Assembly (NCBI GenBank): GCA_037720595.1
Contig: JBBJLW010000011.1
Location: 1 to 64,000, forward strand
DNA from: Gaiellasilicea sp037720595
GTDB taxonomy: Bacteria > Actinomycetota > Thermoleophilia > Gaiellales > Gaiellaceae
Direction of reading: 5' to 3'
DNA: 64,000 nucleotides
Shown: piece by piece, positions 10,030 through 18,833 of the stretch
Position numbering within the stretch: position 1 is the stretch's first letter
Layout of the letters: the number at the start of each line of letters is the position of its first letter
Translations under genes and position numbers: made by a program
The notes under the pieces: generated by a model
The model's database searches: none
Seen by the model: only the letters and a program-made list of their open reading frames with translations
Told to the model about the DNA's origin: nothing

Positions 10030-11379
10030 GTGTCGAGCACCGGTAGCTCGACGGTCGCGGCGGCGCCTCCAGTAACGGAGGTGCCGCCGCCGCCGCCGTC
10101 ACGGCGGCGTGGCAACGCGATCTCGTTCGCGTTCCTCACTCCGGCGATCTTCTTCCTCGGAATCTGGGTGATCTACCCGGCCATCCGGACGCTGGTTCGG
10201 AGCTTCTTCAGCGATGCCGGCGGCGAGTTCGTCTGGTTCGACAACTACACGGCGCTCTTCAGCGACGATGCCGTCCAGACCGCGATCAAGAACAACGTGA
10301 TCTGGGTCCTCGTCGTGCCGGCGGGCGTCACCGCGCTCGGGCTCCTGTTCGCGGTGCTGACCGAGCGGGTGCGCTGGGCGCCTGCGTTCAAGGTCGCCGT
10401 GTTCGTGCCGCTCGCGGTCTCGCTGTTCGCGGTTGGCGTGATCTGGCGGATCATGTACCAGCAGGATCCAGACCGGGGTGCGATCAACGCGGGCATCGTC
10501 GCCGTCCAGGGAATCTTCAGCGAGCAAGGCACCTTGACGACGGCGAAGCCATCGACCGATGCGCTGAAGGGGTCGCCGCAGGGTGGGCTCAGGCTCGAGC
10601 GAGCGGTCGGCCCTGGTGCGGTGGCGCTCCTCGGCCTGACCGCGATCAAAGCCGACGAGCTCCCTGCCGAGCCGGAGCAGGCGGCGACCCCGCAGGCGAT
10701 CCCGGATGGGATCACGGGGGTCGTCTGGCGCGACTTCAAGCCGGGAGGCGGCACGCCGGGCGAGGTCGAAACCGACGAGGTCGGCCTCGGGGGCGTCACG
10801 ATCAAGCTCCGCTCGGCCGAGACCGGCAAGACGGTGGGCTCCACGACCACCGGGAAGGACGGCAGCTTCGCCTTCGAGGGCGTCGAGGCGGGGACCTACC
10901 GCGTCGCGATCGGGAAGGAGACCTTCGCCGAGCCGTTCCAGGGCTTCAACTGGCTCGGCGACACGTTGATCACGCCGTCCCTCCTGATCGCCTTTCTCTG
11001 GGTGCAGGCCGGTTTCGCGATGGTGATCACCGCAGCCGGGCTCGCCGCGATTCCACGCGACCTGCAGGAGGCGGCGCGGACCGACGGCGGCACCGAATGG
11101 CAGGTCTTCCGGCGGATCACAGTGCCGCTGCTCGCGCCTGTCCTGACGGTCGTGCTCGTCACGCAGATCATCGGCGTTCTCAAGGTCTTCGACATCGTCA
11201 TCTCGATCGTGCCGTCATCGGGTCGCGACAGCGCCACCGTGATCGCGGTCGAGATGTACCAGAGCTCGTTCAGCGGCCAGAACCGCTTCGGTTTCGGCTC
11301 CGCGATCTCGATCTTCATGTTCCTCCTCTTCGTTCCGTTCCTGATCGCGAACATCCGCCGCTTCCGGAGGGAGAACTGA
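10030..11379 (+). CDS. Carbohydrate ABC importer permease 1 (MalF/UgpA type) with extracellular insertion domain
   Basis: A 449-residue inner-membrane permease, about 150 residues longer than usual. TM1 starts near residue 31 (FAFLTPAIFFLGIWVIYP) after a Pro-rich N-terminus; TM2 is near 88-110 and TM3 near 120-142. Instead of the usual short external loop to TM4 there is an insertion at about residues 155-305. It contains a beta-rich unit, GITGVVWRDF to GTYRVAI (about 226-295), resembling SdrD/CNA-B-like or carboxypeptidase-regulatory-like domains. TM4 (SLLIAFLWVQAGFAMVI), the cytoplasmic EAA loop (EAARTDGGTEWQVF) and TM5-6 follow normally. The gene starts with GTG 6 bp after the binding-protein stop and overlaps permease 2 (TGATG). 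The insertion may contact the binding protein or the wall; this is inference. Confidence 0.9.
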   Translation: MSSTGSSTVAAAPPVTEVPPPPPSRRRGNAISFAFLTPAIFFLGIWVIYPAIRTLVRSFFSDAGGEFVWFDNYTALFSDDAVQTAIKNNVIWVLVVPAGVTALGLLFAVLTERVRWAPAFKVAVFVPLAVSLFAVGVIWRIMYQQDPDRGAINAGIVAVQGIFSEQGTLTTAKPSTDALKGSPQGGLRLERAVGPGAVALLGLTAIKADELPAEPEQAATPQAIPDGITGVVWRDFKPGGGTPGEVETDEVGLGGVTIKLRSAETGKTVGSTTTGKDGSFAFEGVEAGTYRVAIGKETFAEPFQGFNWLGDTLITPSLLIAFLWVQAGFAMVITAAGLAAIPRDLQEAARTDGGTEWQVFRRITVPLLAPVLTVVLVTQIIGVLKVFDIVISIVPSSGRDSATVIAVEMYQSSFSGQNRFGFGSAISIFMFLLFVPFLIANIRRFRREN

Positions 11380-12269
11380 TGGCGACCGTCGCTGAACCCG
11401 TGCGTGAGCCGGTCGTGATCGACGAGGGTGTCGCGACCAGGATCCTGCGCGTGCTTCGGCGGGCGCCCGTCCACGTCGCCCTCGCCGTGATCGCCGTGCT
11501 GTGGCTGATGCCGACGATCGGCCTGCTCTTCACGTCGCTGCTCACGCCCTCCGACGCGCAGGCCGCGGGCTGGTGGCAGGTGTTCTCGAAGCCCAGCATC
11601 GTCACGTTCGAGAACTACACGAATATCTTCAACGACGAGAGCATCGTCAGCTCTCTGTGGGTCACCGCCCAGGTGACGATCGGGGCGACGATCCTGCCGA
11701 TCCTGGTCGCGTCGCTCGCCGGCTACGCCTTCGCGTGGCTCGAGTTTCCCGGCCGCGACTGGATCTTCCTGGGCGTCGTCGCGCTACTTGTCGTGCCGTT
11801 GCAGATGTCGCTGATCCCGATCTTCGAGCTCTACAACAAGACCGGCCTCTTCGACACGATCATCGGCCTGGTCTTCTTCCACAGCGCGTTCGCGCTTCCC
11901 TTCGGGATCTTCCTGCTGCGGAACTTCTTCGCGGGGATTCCACGCGACCTCCTCGAAGCCGCCCGGATCGACGGCGCCTCCGAGCTGCGGATCTTCGCGC
12001 GGGTTGTGCTCCCGCTGGGAATTCCGGCGATCGCGTCGCTCGGGATCTTCCAGGTCCTGTTCGTGTGGAACGACCTGCTCATCGGGCTGGTGCTCGCGCA
12101 GGACAACCAGCCGATCGCGCCCGAGATCTTCTCGCAGCTGCGCCAGTTCGGAGCCAACCTGGAGATCATCGCGCCAGCGGCCTTCTTCTCCGCGCTCGTG
12201 CCCCTGACGATCTTCGCGATGTTCCAGCGTTACTTCGTCGAGGGTCTGCTCGCCGGCTCCGTCAAGTAG
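11379..12269 (+). CDS. Carbohydrate ABC importer permease 2 (MalG/UgpE type)
   Basis: A 296-residue permease with six predicted membrane helices, the partner of the preceding permease in the sugar channel. The coupling EAA loop is visible as EAARIDGASELRIFARVVLP, and the C-terminus ends RYFVEGLLAGSVK, the common ending of MalG-type subunits. ATG at 11379 overlaps the permease 1 stop (TGATG) and is preceded by CGGAGGGAG, a good ribosome site. This closes the four-gene importer (ATPase, binding protein, two permeases), which is complete and appears functional, unlike the adjoining catabolic genes. Confidence 0.94.
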   Translation: MATVAEPVREPVVIDEGVATRILRVLRRAPVHVALAVIAVLWLMPTIGLLFTSLLTPSDAQAAGWWQVFSKPSIVTFENYTNIFNDESIVSSLWVTAQVTIGATILPILVASLAGYAFAWLEFPGRDWIFLGVVALLVVPLQMSLIPIFELYNKTGLFDTIIGLVFFHSAFALPFGIFLLRNFFAGIPRDLLEAARIDGASELRIFARVVLPLGIPAIASLGIFQVLFVWNDLLIGLVLAQDNQPIAPEIFSQLRQFGANLEIIAPAAFFSALVPLTIFAMFQRYFVEGLLAGSVK

Positions 12270-12279
12270 CCTCGACGCC

Positions 12280-13377
12280 ATGAGATGCGCGATCGTCGGC
12301 TCCGGGCTCGGCGGCTTCGTCGCGTACGCGACCCTGCGCCACAGCGGGCTCCAGCCCGCCTGGACGGCGGTTTTCGGCGACGATCCCGATCCGGCCGGGG
12401 CCTGGCGCCCGAGAGCCGCCGCGATCCGCCAGCGCCGGATGCGCTCGGAGAGCGACGGCCACTGCTATCCCACCTCCTTCCCGGGCCTCGCTGCACGCCA
12501 GGCGGCGCGACGGGCCTCGCTGACACCGCTTCTGCTGAGCGTGTCGGACAGGTACCGCCCGACCGTCACCGAGTTCCTGAATCACGTCCAACTGCTCCGA
12601 GCGAGGTGCGGCTGGGACAGGAGCTTCGTCCCGGCCCGGATCGAGCGCGTTCGCGCGGTCGACGGAGGCTTCGAGCTCGGCGGCTACGGCCGCTTTCGAC
12701 ACGTCCTGCTCGCCCCTGGGCATCCCAGTCTCTCGCTGCCGCCCGAGCTAGAGGGCGACCCGCGAGTCGTTCACGCCTACGAGCCGCACGAGTACGCCTC
12801 CCGCGTCGCCGTCGTCGGTGCAGGTATGGCCGCCGCGACCGAATGGCTGAACGCCCTCGCGGCGGGCGCCGAGGTGACCTCCGTGCGACGTCGCGAGCCC
12901 GCGCGCCGGCCGCTCAACGTCGCCCGTCCACTCTTCACGAAGCGTGGCCTCGCCTCCTTCCACGCCACCCCGCCGGCCGAGCGTGCGGAGCTGCTGAGCG
13001 GATTCGGCGCGCCGTCGTACCCACCCGGCCGCGCCTGGGACGTTCCGCTCGAGCGCGCTGCCCGCGAGGGTCGCTTCCGTGTCGCGCCGGAGCTGAACGG
13101 GTCGGATCAGGTGATCTGCGCTACGGGCTTTCGCCGCGGCTTCGAGCATGACGCGCTGCTGCGCTACCTCGTCGAGGAGCACGGGCTGGGAACCGAGCAA
13201 CGCTGGATCGTGCTCGCGCCCGACTCGACCGTGCCGGCCCTGACGGACGCGACGCGGACGCTCTCGCTCACGGGCGTCTCGGCGCAATGGGCCTACCCTG
13301 CGGCCGACACGCTCATCGGGATGAAGTATGCGGCACGCCGTTTCGCCGCGAAGGTCGGGCGATGTCCTACACGCTGA
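12280..13377 (+). CDS. FAD/NAD(P)-binding oxidoreductase
   Basis: A 365-residue flavoprotein-like enzyme. The N-terminus MRCAIVGSGLGGFVAY is a dinucleotide-binding GxGxxG motif. A second one, VAVVGAGMAAATEW, near residue 180 suggests separate FAD and NAD(P) sites as in flavin monooxygenases and FAD-dependent pyridine-nucleotide reductases. A C-terminal ICATGFRRG motif is typical of flavin-dependent monooxygenase relatives. It starts 10 bp after permease 2 and may share its transcript. The last 16 bp overlap the start of the beta-helix protein gene. Substrate is not predictable. Confidence 0.75.
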   Translation: MRCAIVGSGLGGFVAYATLRHSGLQPAWTAVFGDDPDPAGAWRPRAAAIRQRRMRSESDGHCYPTSFPGLAARQAARRASLTPLLLSVSDRYRPTVTEFLNHVQLLRARCGWDRSFVPARIERVRAVDGGFELGGYGRFRHVLLAPGHPSLSLPPELEGDPRVVHAYEPHEYASRVAVVGAGMAAATEWLNALAAGAEVTSVRRREPARRPLNVARPLFTKRGLASFHATPPAERAELLSGFGAPSYPPGRAWDVPLERAAREGRFRVAPELNGSDQVICATGFRRGFEHDALLRYLVEEHGLGTEQRWIVLAPDSTVPALTDATRTLSLTGVSAQWAYPAADTLIGMKYAARRFAAKVGRCPTR

Positions 13378-14528
13378 GAGGCCGGCTCGAGTCGCGCCTC
13401 GCCGTTTCGCTGCTGCCGTTCGCTTTAGCCTGCGTGCTCTCAGCCGTGCTCCAAAAGTGGTGGCCGCTCCAGCTCGCCGGAACGATGATCGCGGTCGGAC
13501 TCATCCTCGACGCAGCCCTCTACCATCGGCTCTTGCCCTACCAACCCGGCTGGCTCGCCCTGCCGCTCGGCCTGCTGGAGCTCGGGGCAACGATGACGCT
13601 CGTCCTCCGACTCGACGTCGAGGCGCCGCTCTGGCCGGCGCTCGCATTCTTCGCCGCGTCGTGGCTGATCGCGCAGATCCTGGGCCATGCCGGCTTTCCG
13701 CTCCTGCGCCTGACCTACGCGGAGGACGGCGGCGAGCTCGGCCGGGGTGGAAGTGCGCTCTCGCTCGCTGCACCCGTGGCTGCCCTTGCTGTACTCGGCG
13801 TTGCCTGGATCGCGCAGCCGCCCACGATCAGGATCTCGGGAACCATCGTCGGCCCGCTCGTGCTCGACCACTCCCAGACGCTCGTCGGCGAGCCGGGCGC
13901 GGTCGTCCGCGGCGGCATCGTCATCACCGCGGACGACGTGACGGTTCGCGACGTCACCGTTTTCGGCGGTGAGATCGGGATTGAGGTGCGCGACAGCGAG
14001 GAGGTGGTGCTCGACGGCGTGCGCGTCGCAGGCACGACCATGGACGGGATCAACGCCCGCGGAAGCTCGCTCGTCATCCGGGATTGCCGGATCGAGCTAC
14101 CTGAGGTCACCGGTCCGCAGGGAATCGACATCTCGTTCGCGAGCAGCGTATCGCCGAGCGTCGTCGAGAGGTGCGAGGTGACCGGTGGCAGCGAAGGAAT
14201 CGTCTCGCACATGGCGATGGTGATGATCAGCGAGAATCGCGTCGTCGGCTCGCGGCTGCGCGGCATCGCCGTGACCGAAATGTCCATGGGCGAGGTCAAC
14301 CGCAACTTCGTCGAGGACTCTGTGGGCGTCGGCATCTACTGCGGGGACTACTCGCACTGCGAGATCAACGAGAACAGCGTCAGCGGCACCCGCCCTGACG
14401 CGTCCGGAAATCCCACCCGCGCAGGCTTCGGGATCCTGTCGCACTACGGCGCGACCGCGACTCTCAAGGACAATCAACTCGACCGCGGCGTGGCCGCCTA
14501 CATCGGCGGCAAGCTCGCGCGTGGGTGA
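13362..14528 (+). CDS. Membrane-anchored right-handed beta-helix protein
   Basis: A 388-residue protein with two parts. Residues 1-150 hold about four hydrophobic helices. Residues 170-388 are a chain of short repeats with I/V-rich turns (VTVRDVTVFGG, IRDCRI, VISENRVVGS, MGEVNRNFVED, CEINENSVSG), the pattern of NosD/CASH-type right-handed parallel beta-helices that often bind or process sugars. ATG at 13362 gives MSYTLRGRLE and overlaps the upstream flavoprotein gene by 16 bp, which suggests coupling. The helix domain is probably extracytoplasmic. No catalytic residues can be named, so the role (wall polysaccharide binding, assembly or cleavage) is open. Confidence 0.7.
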   Translation: MSYTLRGRLESRLAVSLLPFALACVLSAVLQKWWPLQLAGTMIAVGLILDAALYHRLLPYQPGWLALPLGLLELGATMTLVLRLDVEAPLWPALAFFAASWLIAQILGHAGFPLLRLTYAEDGGELGRGGSALSLAAPVAALAVLGVAWIAQPPTIRISGTIVGPLVLDHSQTLVGEPGAVVRGGIVITADDVTVRDVTVFGGEIGIEVRDSEEVVLDGVRVAGTTMDGINARGSSLVIRDCRIELPEVTGPQGIDISFASSVSPSVVERCEVTGGSEGIVSHMAMVMISENRVVGSRLRGIAVTEMSMGEVNRNFVEDSVGVGIYCGDYSHCEINENSVSGTRPDASGNPTRAGFGILSHYGATATLKDNQLDRGVAAYIGGKLARG

Positions 14529-14677
14529 CCTGCGACAGCGGAGCGTCGACATCATCGTTCCGGCCAGTCGGCGTAGGGCGGCTACGTGACGGCGTCCACG
14601 CTCGCCTGCGACGTGGCGCCGCTCGTCAGCCCCAGCGGCGGCGAGCACCGCCACCTCGCGCACGCGCTGGAGAGCTA

Positions 14678-15913
14678 GTGCCGGCGCGCCTCCAGCTCAT
14701 CGCACGGACGGGCCATCCGAACTTCCTCGACCTCCCCTGGGAGGTTCCCCTCGAAGAGTGGACGCATGAGCGGCTCGTCAACGTCGTCGCCGGGATCCAT
14801 CGTCACGTCGTCCGCTTCGTCAACTACGACGGTCGGCTCTACGCGCTGAAGGAGCTGCCCGTCCAACTTGCGCGGAAGGAGTACGGCTTCCTACGACAAC
14901 TCGCCGCCGACGAGATGCCCGTCGTCGACGTCGTGGGCGTCGTCAGCGAGCGCGCCGCCGACCTCGACGCCGTCCTGATCACGAGGCACCTGGACTACTC
15001 GCTGCCCTTCCGCACGCTCTTCGCCGGTCGGGACATCGCCGAGCTGCGCGACTCGCTGCTCGACGCGGGGGCCGAGCTGCTCGTCCGCATCCACCTCGCG
15101 GGCTTCTTCTGGGGCGACGCCTCTCTCTCTAACATCCTCTTCCGCCGCGACGCCGGCGCCCTCGCCGCCTATCTCGTGGACACCGAAACGGGAGAGCTTC
15201 ACCCGACTCTCACGGACGGACAGCGCGCCTACGACCTCCAGATAGCCGAGGAGAACGTGACGGGCGAGTTGCTCGACATCGCCGAGGAGCTCGGTCGGCC
15301 GGAGATCCGGGCCGAGGAGACCGCCGCCGAGCTCGTCAAGCGCTACGAGTCGCTCTGGACCGAGCTCACGCGCGACGAGGTCTTCGGGCCGGAAGAGCGC
15401 TACCGGATCGACGACCGCCTACGCCGCCTGAACGAGCTCGGCTTCGACGTCGAGGAGCTGGAGCTGATCGCCGACGACGAGGGCTACCGGTTGCACCTGA
15501 ACCCTCGCGTCGTCGAGCCGGGTCATCACCGGCGAAGGCTGCTCGTTCTCACCGGGCTCCACTCCCAGGAGAATCAGGCGCGGCGGCTCTTGAACGACCT
15601 CACCCGCTTCCGCGTCGCACTCGAGAAGCAGGAGGGCAATCCTGTGCCAGAGACGATCGTCGCCTACCGCTGGCTCGCCGAGGTCTTCGAGCCGGCGATC
15701 GCCGCCGTTCCGCCCGACCTCTGGGGCAAGCGCGAGGCCGCTGAGGTCTTCCACGAGATCCTCGAGCACCGCTGGTACCTCTCGCAGACCGCCGGGCGCG
15801 ACGTGGGAGTGATGAAAGCGGCGCGCGGCTACGTGAAGAACGTCCTGCCGCAGGCGAGCGACGAGCGAACCGTGCTCGCCCCGCCCCCGCCCGCGGCCGA
15901 CGACGAGACCTAG
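14678..15913 (+). CDS. DUF4032 protein with kinase-like domain
   Basis: A 411-residue cytosolic protein widespread in Actinomycetota. The N-terminal half is kinase-like: LYALKELPVQLARKEYGFL supplies a candidate ATP-binding Lys/Glu region, GFFWGDASLSNILF resembles the catalytic HxD..N loop of aminoglycoside/Kdo-type kinases, and YLVDTETGE resembles the metal-binding DFG. The C-terminal half matches the DUF4032 pattern (NPRVVEPGHHRRRLL, VAYRWLAEVFEP). GTG at 14678 is chosen because upstream codons are arginine-rich and non-conserved. A short frame at 14586-14679 ending TAGTG just before it may be a leader or gene remnant. Function is unknown. The gene overlaps the convergent cyclophilin by 4 bp. 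Confidence 0.8.
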   Translation: MPARLQLIARTGHPNFLDLPWEVPLEEWTHERLVNVVAGIHRHVVRFVNYDGRLYALKELPVQLARKEYGFLRQLAADEMPVVDVVGVVSERAADLDAVLITRHLDYSLPFRTLFAGRDIAELRDSLLDAGAELLVRIHLAGFFWGDASLSNILFRRDAGALAAYLVDTETGELHPTLTDGQRAYDLQIAEENVTGELLDIAEELGRPEIRAEETAAELVKRYESLWTELTRDEVFGPEERYRIDDRLRRLNELGFDVEELELIADDEGYRLHLNPRVVEPGHHRRRLLVLTGLHSQENQARRLLNDLTRFRVALEKQEGNPVPETIVAYRWLAEVFEPAIAAVPPDLWGKREAAEVFHEILEHRWYLSQTAGRDVGVMKAARGYVKNVLPQASDERTVLAPPPPAADDET

Positions 15914-16368
15914 TCGGTCAGCTCGATCTTCTCGATCGTGATGTCGGTGCGCGGCGTGTCGCGCCCGTCGCGGTCCGCCTGCGAGATCCGGTCGACGACG
16001 TCCTGGCCACTCGTGACCTTGCCGAAGACCGTGTGCTTGCCGTCGAGCCACGGCGTCGCCTCGGCGGTGACGATGAAGAACTGGCTGCCGTTCGTATTCG
16101 GTCCCGAGTTGGCCATCGCGAGCGCGCCCTTCACGACCTTGTGCTCGTTGAACTCGTCCTCGAACTGGTAGCCGGGGCCGCCGGTGCCCGTTCCCTGCGG
16201 GCAGCCGCCCTGGATCATGAAGTCCGGGATCACCCGGTGGAACTTGAGTCCGTCGTAGAAGCCGTCCTGCGCGAGCTTGGTGAAGTTCTCGACCGTCTTC
16301 GGAGCCTCGTTCGGAAAGAGCTCGAGCTCGACGGATCCTTCGCTTGTGTGGAGCGTGGCTGTTGTCAT
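15910..16368 (-). CDS. Peptidyl-prolyl cis-trans isomerase, cyclophilin type
   Basis: A 152-residue single-domain cyclophilin that speeds proline isomerisation during folding. The core motifs are clear: NFTKLAQDGFYDGLKFHRVI with the catalytic Arg region, FMIQGGCPQGTGTGGPGY, ANSGPNTNGSQFFI and HTVFGKV. There is no signal peptide, so it is cytosolic. Length and motifs match bacterial PpiA/PpiB-like enzymes. It faces the DUF4032 gene (4-bp overlap of stop regions) and is divergent from the FtsH-like gene, from which it is separated by about 80 bp that probably holds both promoters. Confidence 0.95.
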   Translation of the reverse strand: MTTATLHTSEGSVELELFPNEAPKTVENFTKLAQDGFYDGLKFHRVIPDFMIQGGCPQGTGTGGPGYQFEDEFNEHKVVKGALAMANSGPNTNGSQFFIVTAEATPWLDGKHTVFGKVTSGQDVVDRISQADRDGRDTPRTDITIEKIELTD

Positions 16369-16447
16369 GGCGGCACCGTAGCGAATCGTCCTCTCCGCTT
16401 AACCTCGGAGTAACAGAGGCTCCGGTGGACGGAACTACACTCCGCCA

Positions 16448-18833
16448 ATGGCAGTTGCCGAGCCGCTTGCGCGCCTGTCTCCGGACTCCTCCGCCGGCAA
16501 CGAACTCGCGCTGGAGTGGCGTCGCCTGACCCGCGCGGCCACGTTCGTCGCCGTCCTCACCAGTCCCGCTCTCTTCGTCTGGCTGCACCAGTACAACGGC
16601 TGGAGCACGCTCTGGTCGCTCGTCGCGACCGTCGGAATCGTGATCGCGTTCCGAGGCTTCGTCGATCTCCTCTTCCGCCGCCTGATCCCGTGGCCGAGCC
16701 TGTTCGGCGCGGACAGCCGGCAGCTGCGCGAGGAGGACATCATGAGCCGCCGCCGCGCCTGGTACTGGCGCAAGAAGGCGAGGCTCGCGACGATCGTCGG
16801 CACCGTGATCACGGTCGCATGGTTGATCCGAGGCGGCTCGTGGATCGGCACCGGCGGCGACATCCTGAGCGGACTCGGCTCGGCGTTCTCGAACCCGGCG
16901 GTGCTGACCCAGGTCGTCTTCGTCACCTTCCTCTTCATCGCCAACTTCGCGATCCTGATGGGGCCGATGCTCCTGATGGGGATCTCGCAGATCCGCGGCT
17001 TCGAGCCCGGCGACGCGCAGTGGGGCGTCCGGCTCGACCACGTCCGCGGCCAGGCCGAGGCGAAGGAGGAGGTGCGGCGCGTCGTCACTCTCTGGCAGTC
17101 GGGCGAGGCATTCGAGCGAGCGGGTGGCAAGCGCGAGCGGGGACTGCTCTTCCTCGGCGCGCCGGGAACGGGGAAGACGATGCTCGCGAAGGCGATCGCG
17201 ACCGGCTTCAACTCGCCGTTCGTCTCGATCCCGGGCTCGGGCTTCGCGCAGACGTTCATCGGCGTCGACGCGATCATCGTCCGCTACCTCGCCTTCAAGG
17301 CGAAACGGCTGGCGCGCAAGTGGGGCGGCCAGTGCATCGTCTTCATCGACGAGATCGACGCAGTCGGAATGCGCCGGCAGGCGCTCGGGGGCGGTAATCC
17401 CGTGGGCGGGATGACGCTTCCGAGCGTCCACGACCACCTCTTCTACGGTCCGAACGGCGCGCTGACCGCGAGCGGCGACCTGATCCTCGAGTCGCGCGCC
17501 TGGCGGGAGCGGCTCTTCGCCGAGCGGGCGCCTGAGCGGCAACGGCCCTCTGGGCTCCAGGCGAGGCTCGGCTCGCTGCTCGAGTTCACGTTCCCCGGGA
17601 TGGGCGGCGGCGGGGGCGGGCTCGCGCTCAACCAGCTCCTCGTCGTGATGGACGGGATCGACAACCCGCCGTTCACGAAGCGGGTGCTGACAAGCCGATT
17701 CAACACTTTCCTCGACGCGACGTACGTCGTCCCGCGCCGGCTCGGCAAGGTCTCGCTGCGGCTCCCGCCGCCGGGGCCGCGCGGCGACCAGATCTACTTC
17801 ATCGGCGCGACGAACGTGCCTCTCGATCGACTCGATCCTGCGCTCGTGCGGCCGGGCCGGATGGGTCGCCACGTCTGGTTCCGCACCCCTACGAAGCAGG
17901 ATCGTCTCGATGTCTTCGACCTCTACATCACGAAGGTCGACCACGAGGACGATCTCGACACACCGCGCCGCCGCGATGAGATCGCCCGGATCACGAACGG
18001 CTACTCGCCGGCGATGATCGAGCAGGTCTGCTCGATGGCGCTCACCCACGCGCACCACGACGATCGGAATTGCTTCGGCTGGGACGATCTCGTCGAGGCG
18101 ATGACGACGATCGAGTCGGGTACCGCGATCGGGATCGAGTACATCGCCTCGGAGACGCGGGCAGTCGCGATCCACGAGGCCGGCCACGCGGCCGCCGGCC
18201 ACGTCTTCATGAAGGGCGCGGAATCGACGCGGCTCTCGATCCGGATGCGCGGCGGCTCGCTCGGACACCATCAGGCGCTCGAGAAGGAGGAGCGCTTCAG
18301 CCGCTTCCGGAGCGAGGAGACGGCGCGACTCGTCTGGACGCTCGGCGCGATGGCCGCGGAGCGCGTCTTCTACGGCGAGAACTCGAACGGCGTCGGCGGC
18401 GACGTCCAGTCGGCGACCGCGCAGGCGGCGTTCATGGTCGGGTCCTCGGCAATGGGCCCGGAGCGCGTCGACGTGACACCGCTCGACGACGAGACCGAGG
18501 AGCGGGCGCGCGCGCGGATCATGAAGCGCTTCCAGGAGATCGGGGTCGGGATCATGAATCGCACGAGCGGCGGCGGCCCGTTTTCCGAGAACCCGATCTC
18601 GGGCGTGCTCCAGGATCGCGACAAGCGCGAACTGGCCGCGCAGATCATCGGCCAGGCCTACGTGAACGCGTACAACCTCGTCCTCCACAACAAGGACGCC
18701 TTTGCGGATTGCCGACGAGCTCGTCGAGCGGCGGGAGATGTTCGGCGACGAGCTCGTCCAGGTGCTCGACCGCGCCCAGCTCGAGATGCCTCCGGTCGAC
18801 CTGAGCGAGGAGAACTCGTGGCCGAAGATGTGA
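16448..18833 (+). CDS. FtsH-like membrane AAA+ zinc protease with inserted AAA segments; frameshift near 18701
   Basis: A FtsH-family relative with about four N-terminal membrane helices rather than the usual two. AAA module: Walker A LGAPGTGKT (about residue 235), Walker B CIVFIDEID (about 297), IGATNVPLDRLDPALVRPGR. Two insertions are unusual for FtsH: about 100 residues between Walker B and NQLLVVMDG, and about 55 after it. The M41 protease motif AIHEAGH (about 573) and the third metal-ligand region GVGGDVQSAT are intact. At TTT (18701-18703) the reading frame must drop one base to continue as LRIADELVERREMFGDEL and end at 18833; without this it runs on into the next gene. Probable sequence error or recent mutation. 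Likely a membrane quality-control protease. Confidence 0.8.

Noticed and set aside
18695..18710. Programmed ribosomal frameshift in the FtsH-like gene
   Set aside because: The TTT run is short, no stimulatory structure or known slippery heptamer was recognised, and neighbouring genes show similar unexplained indels.
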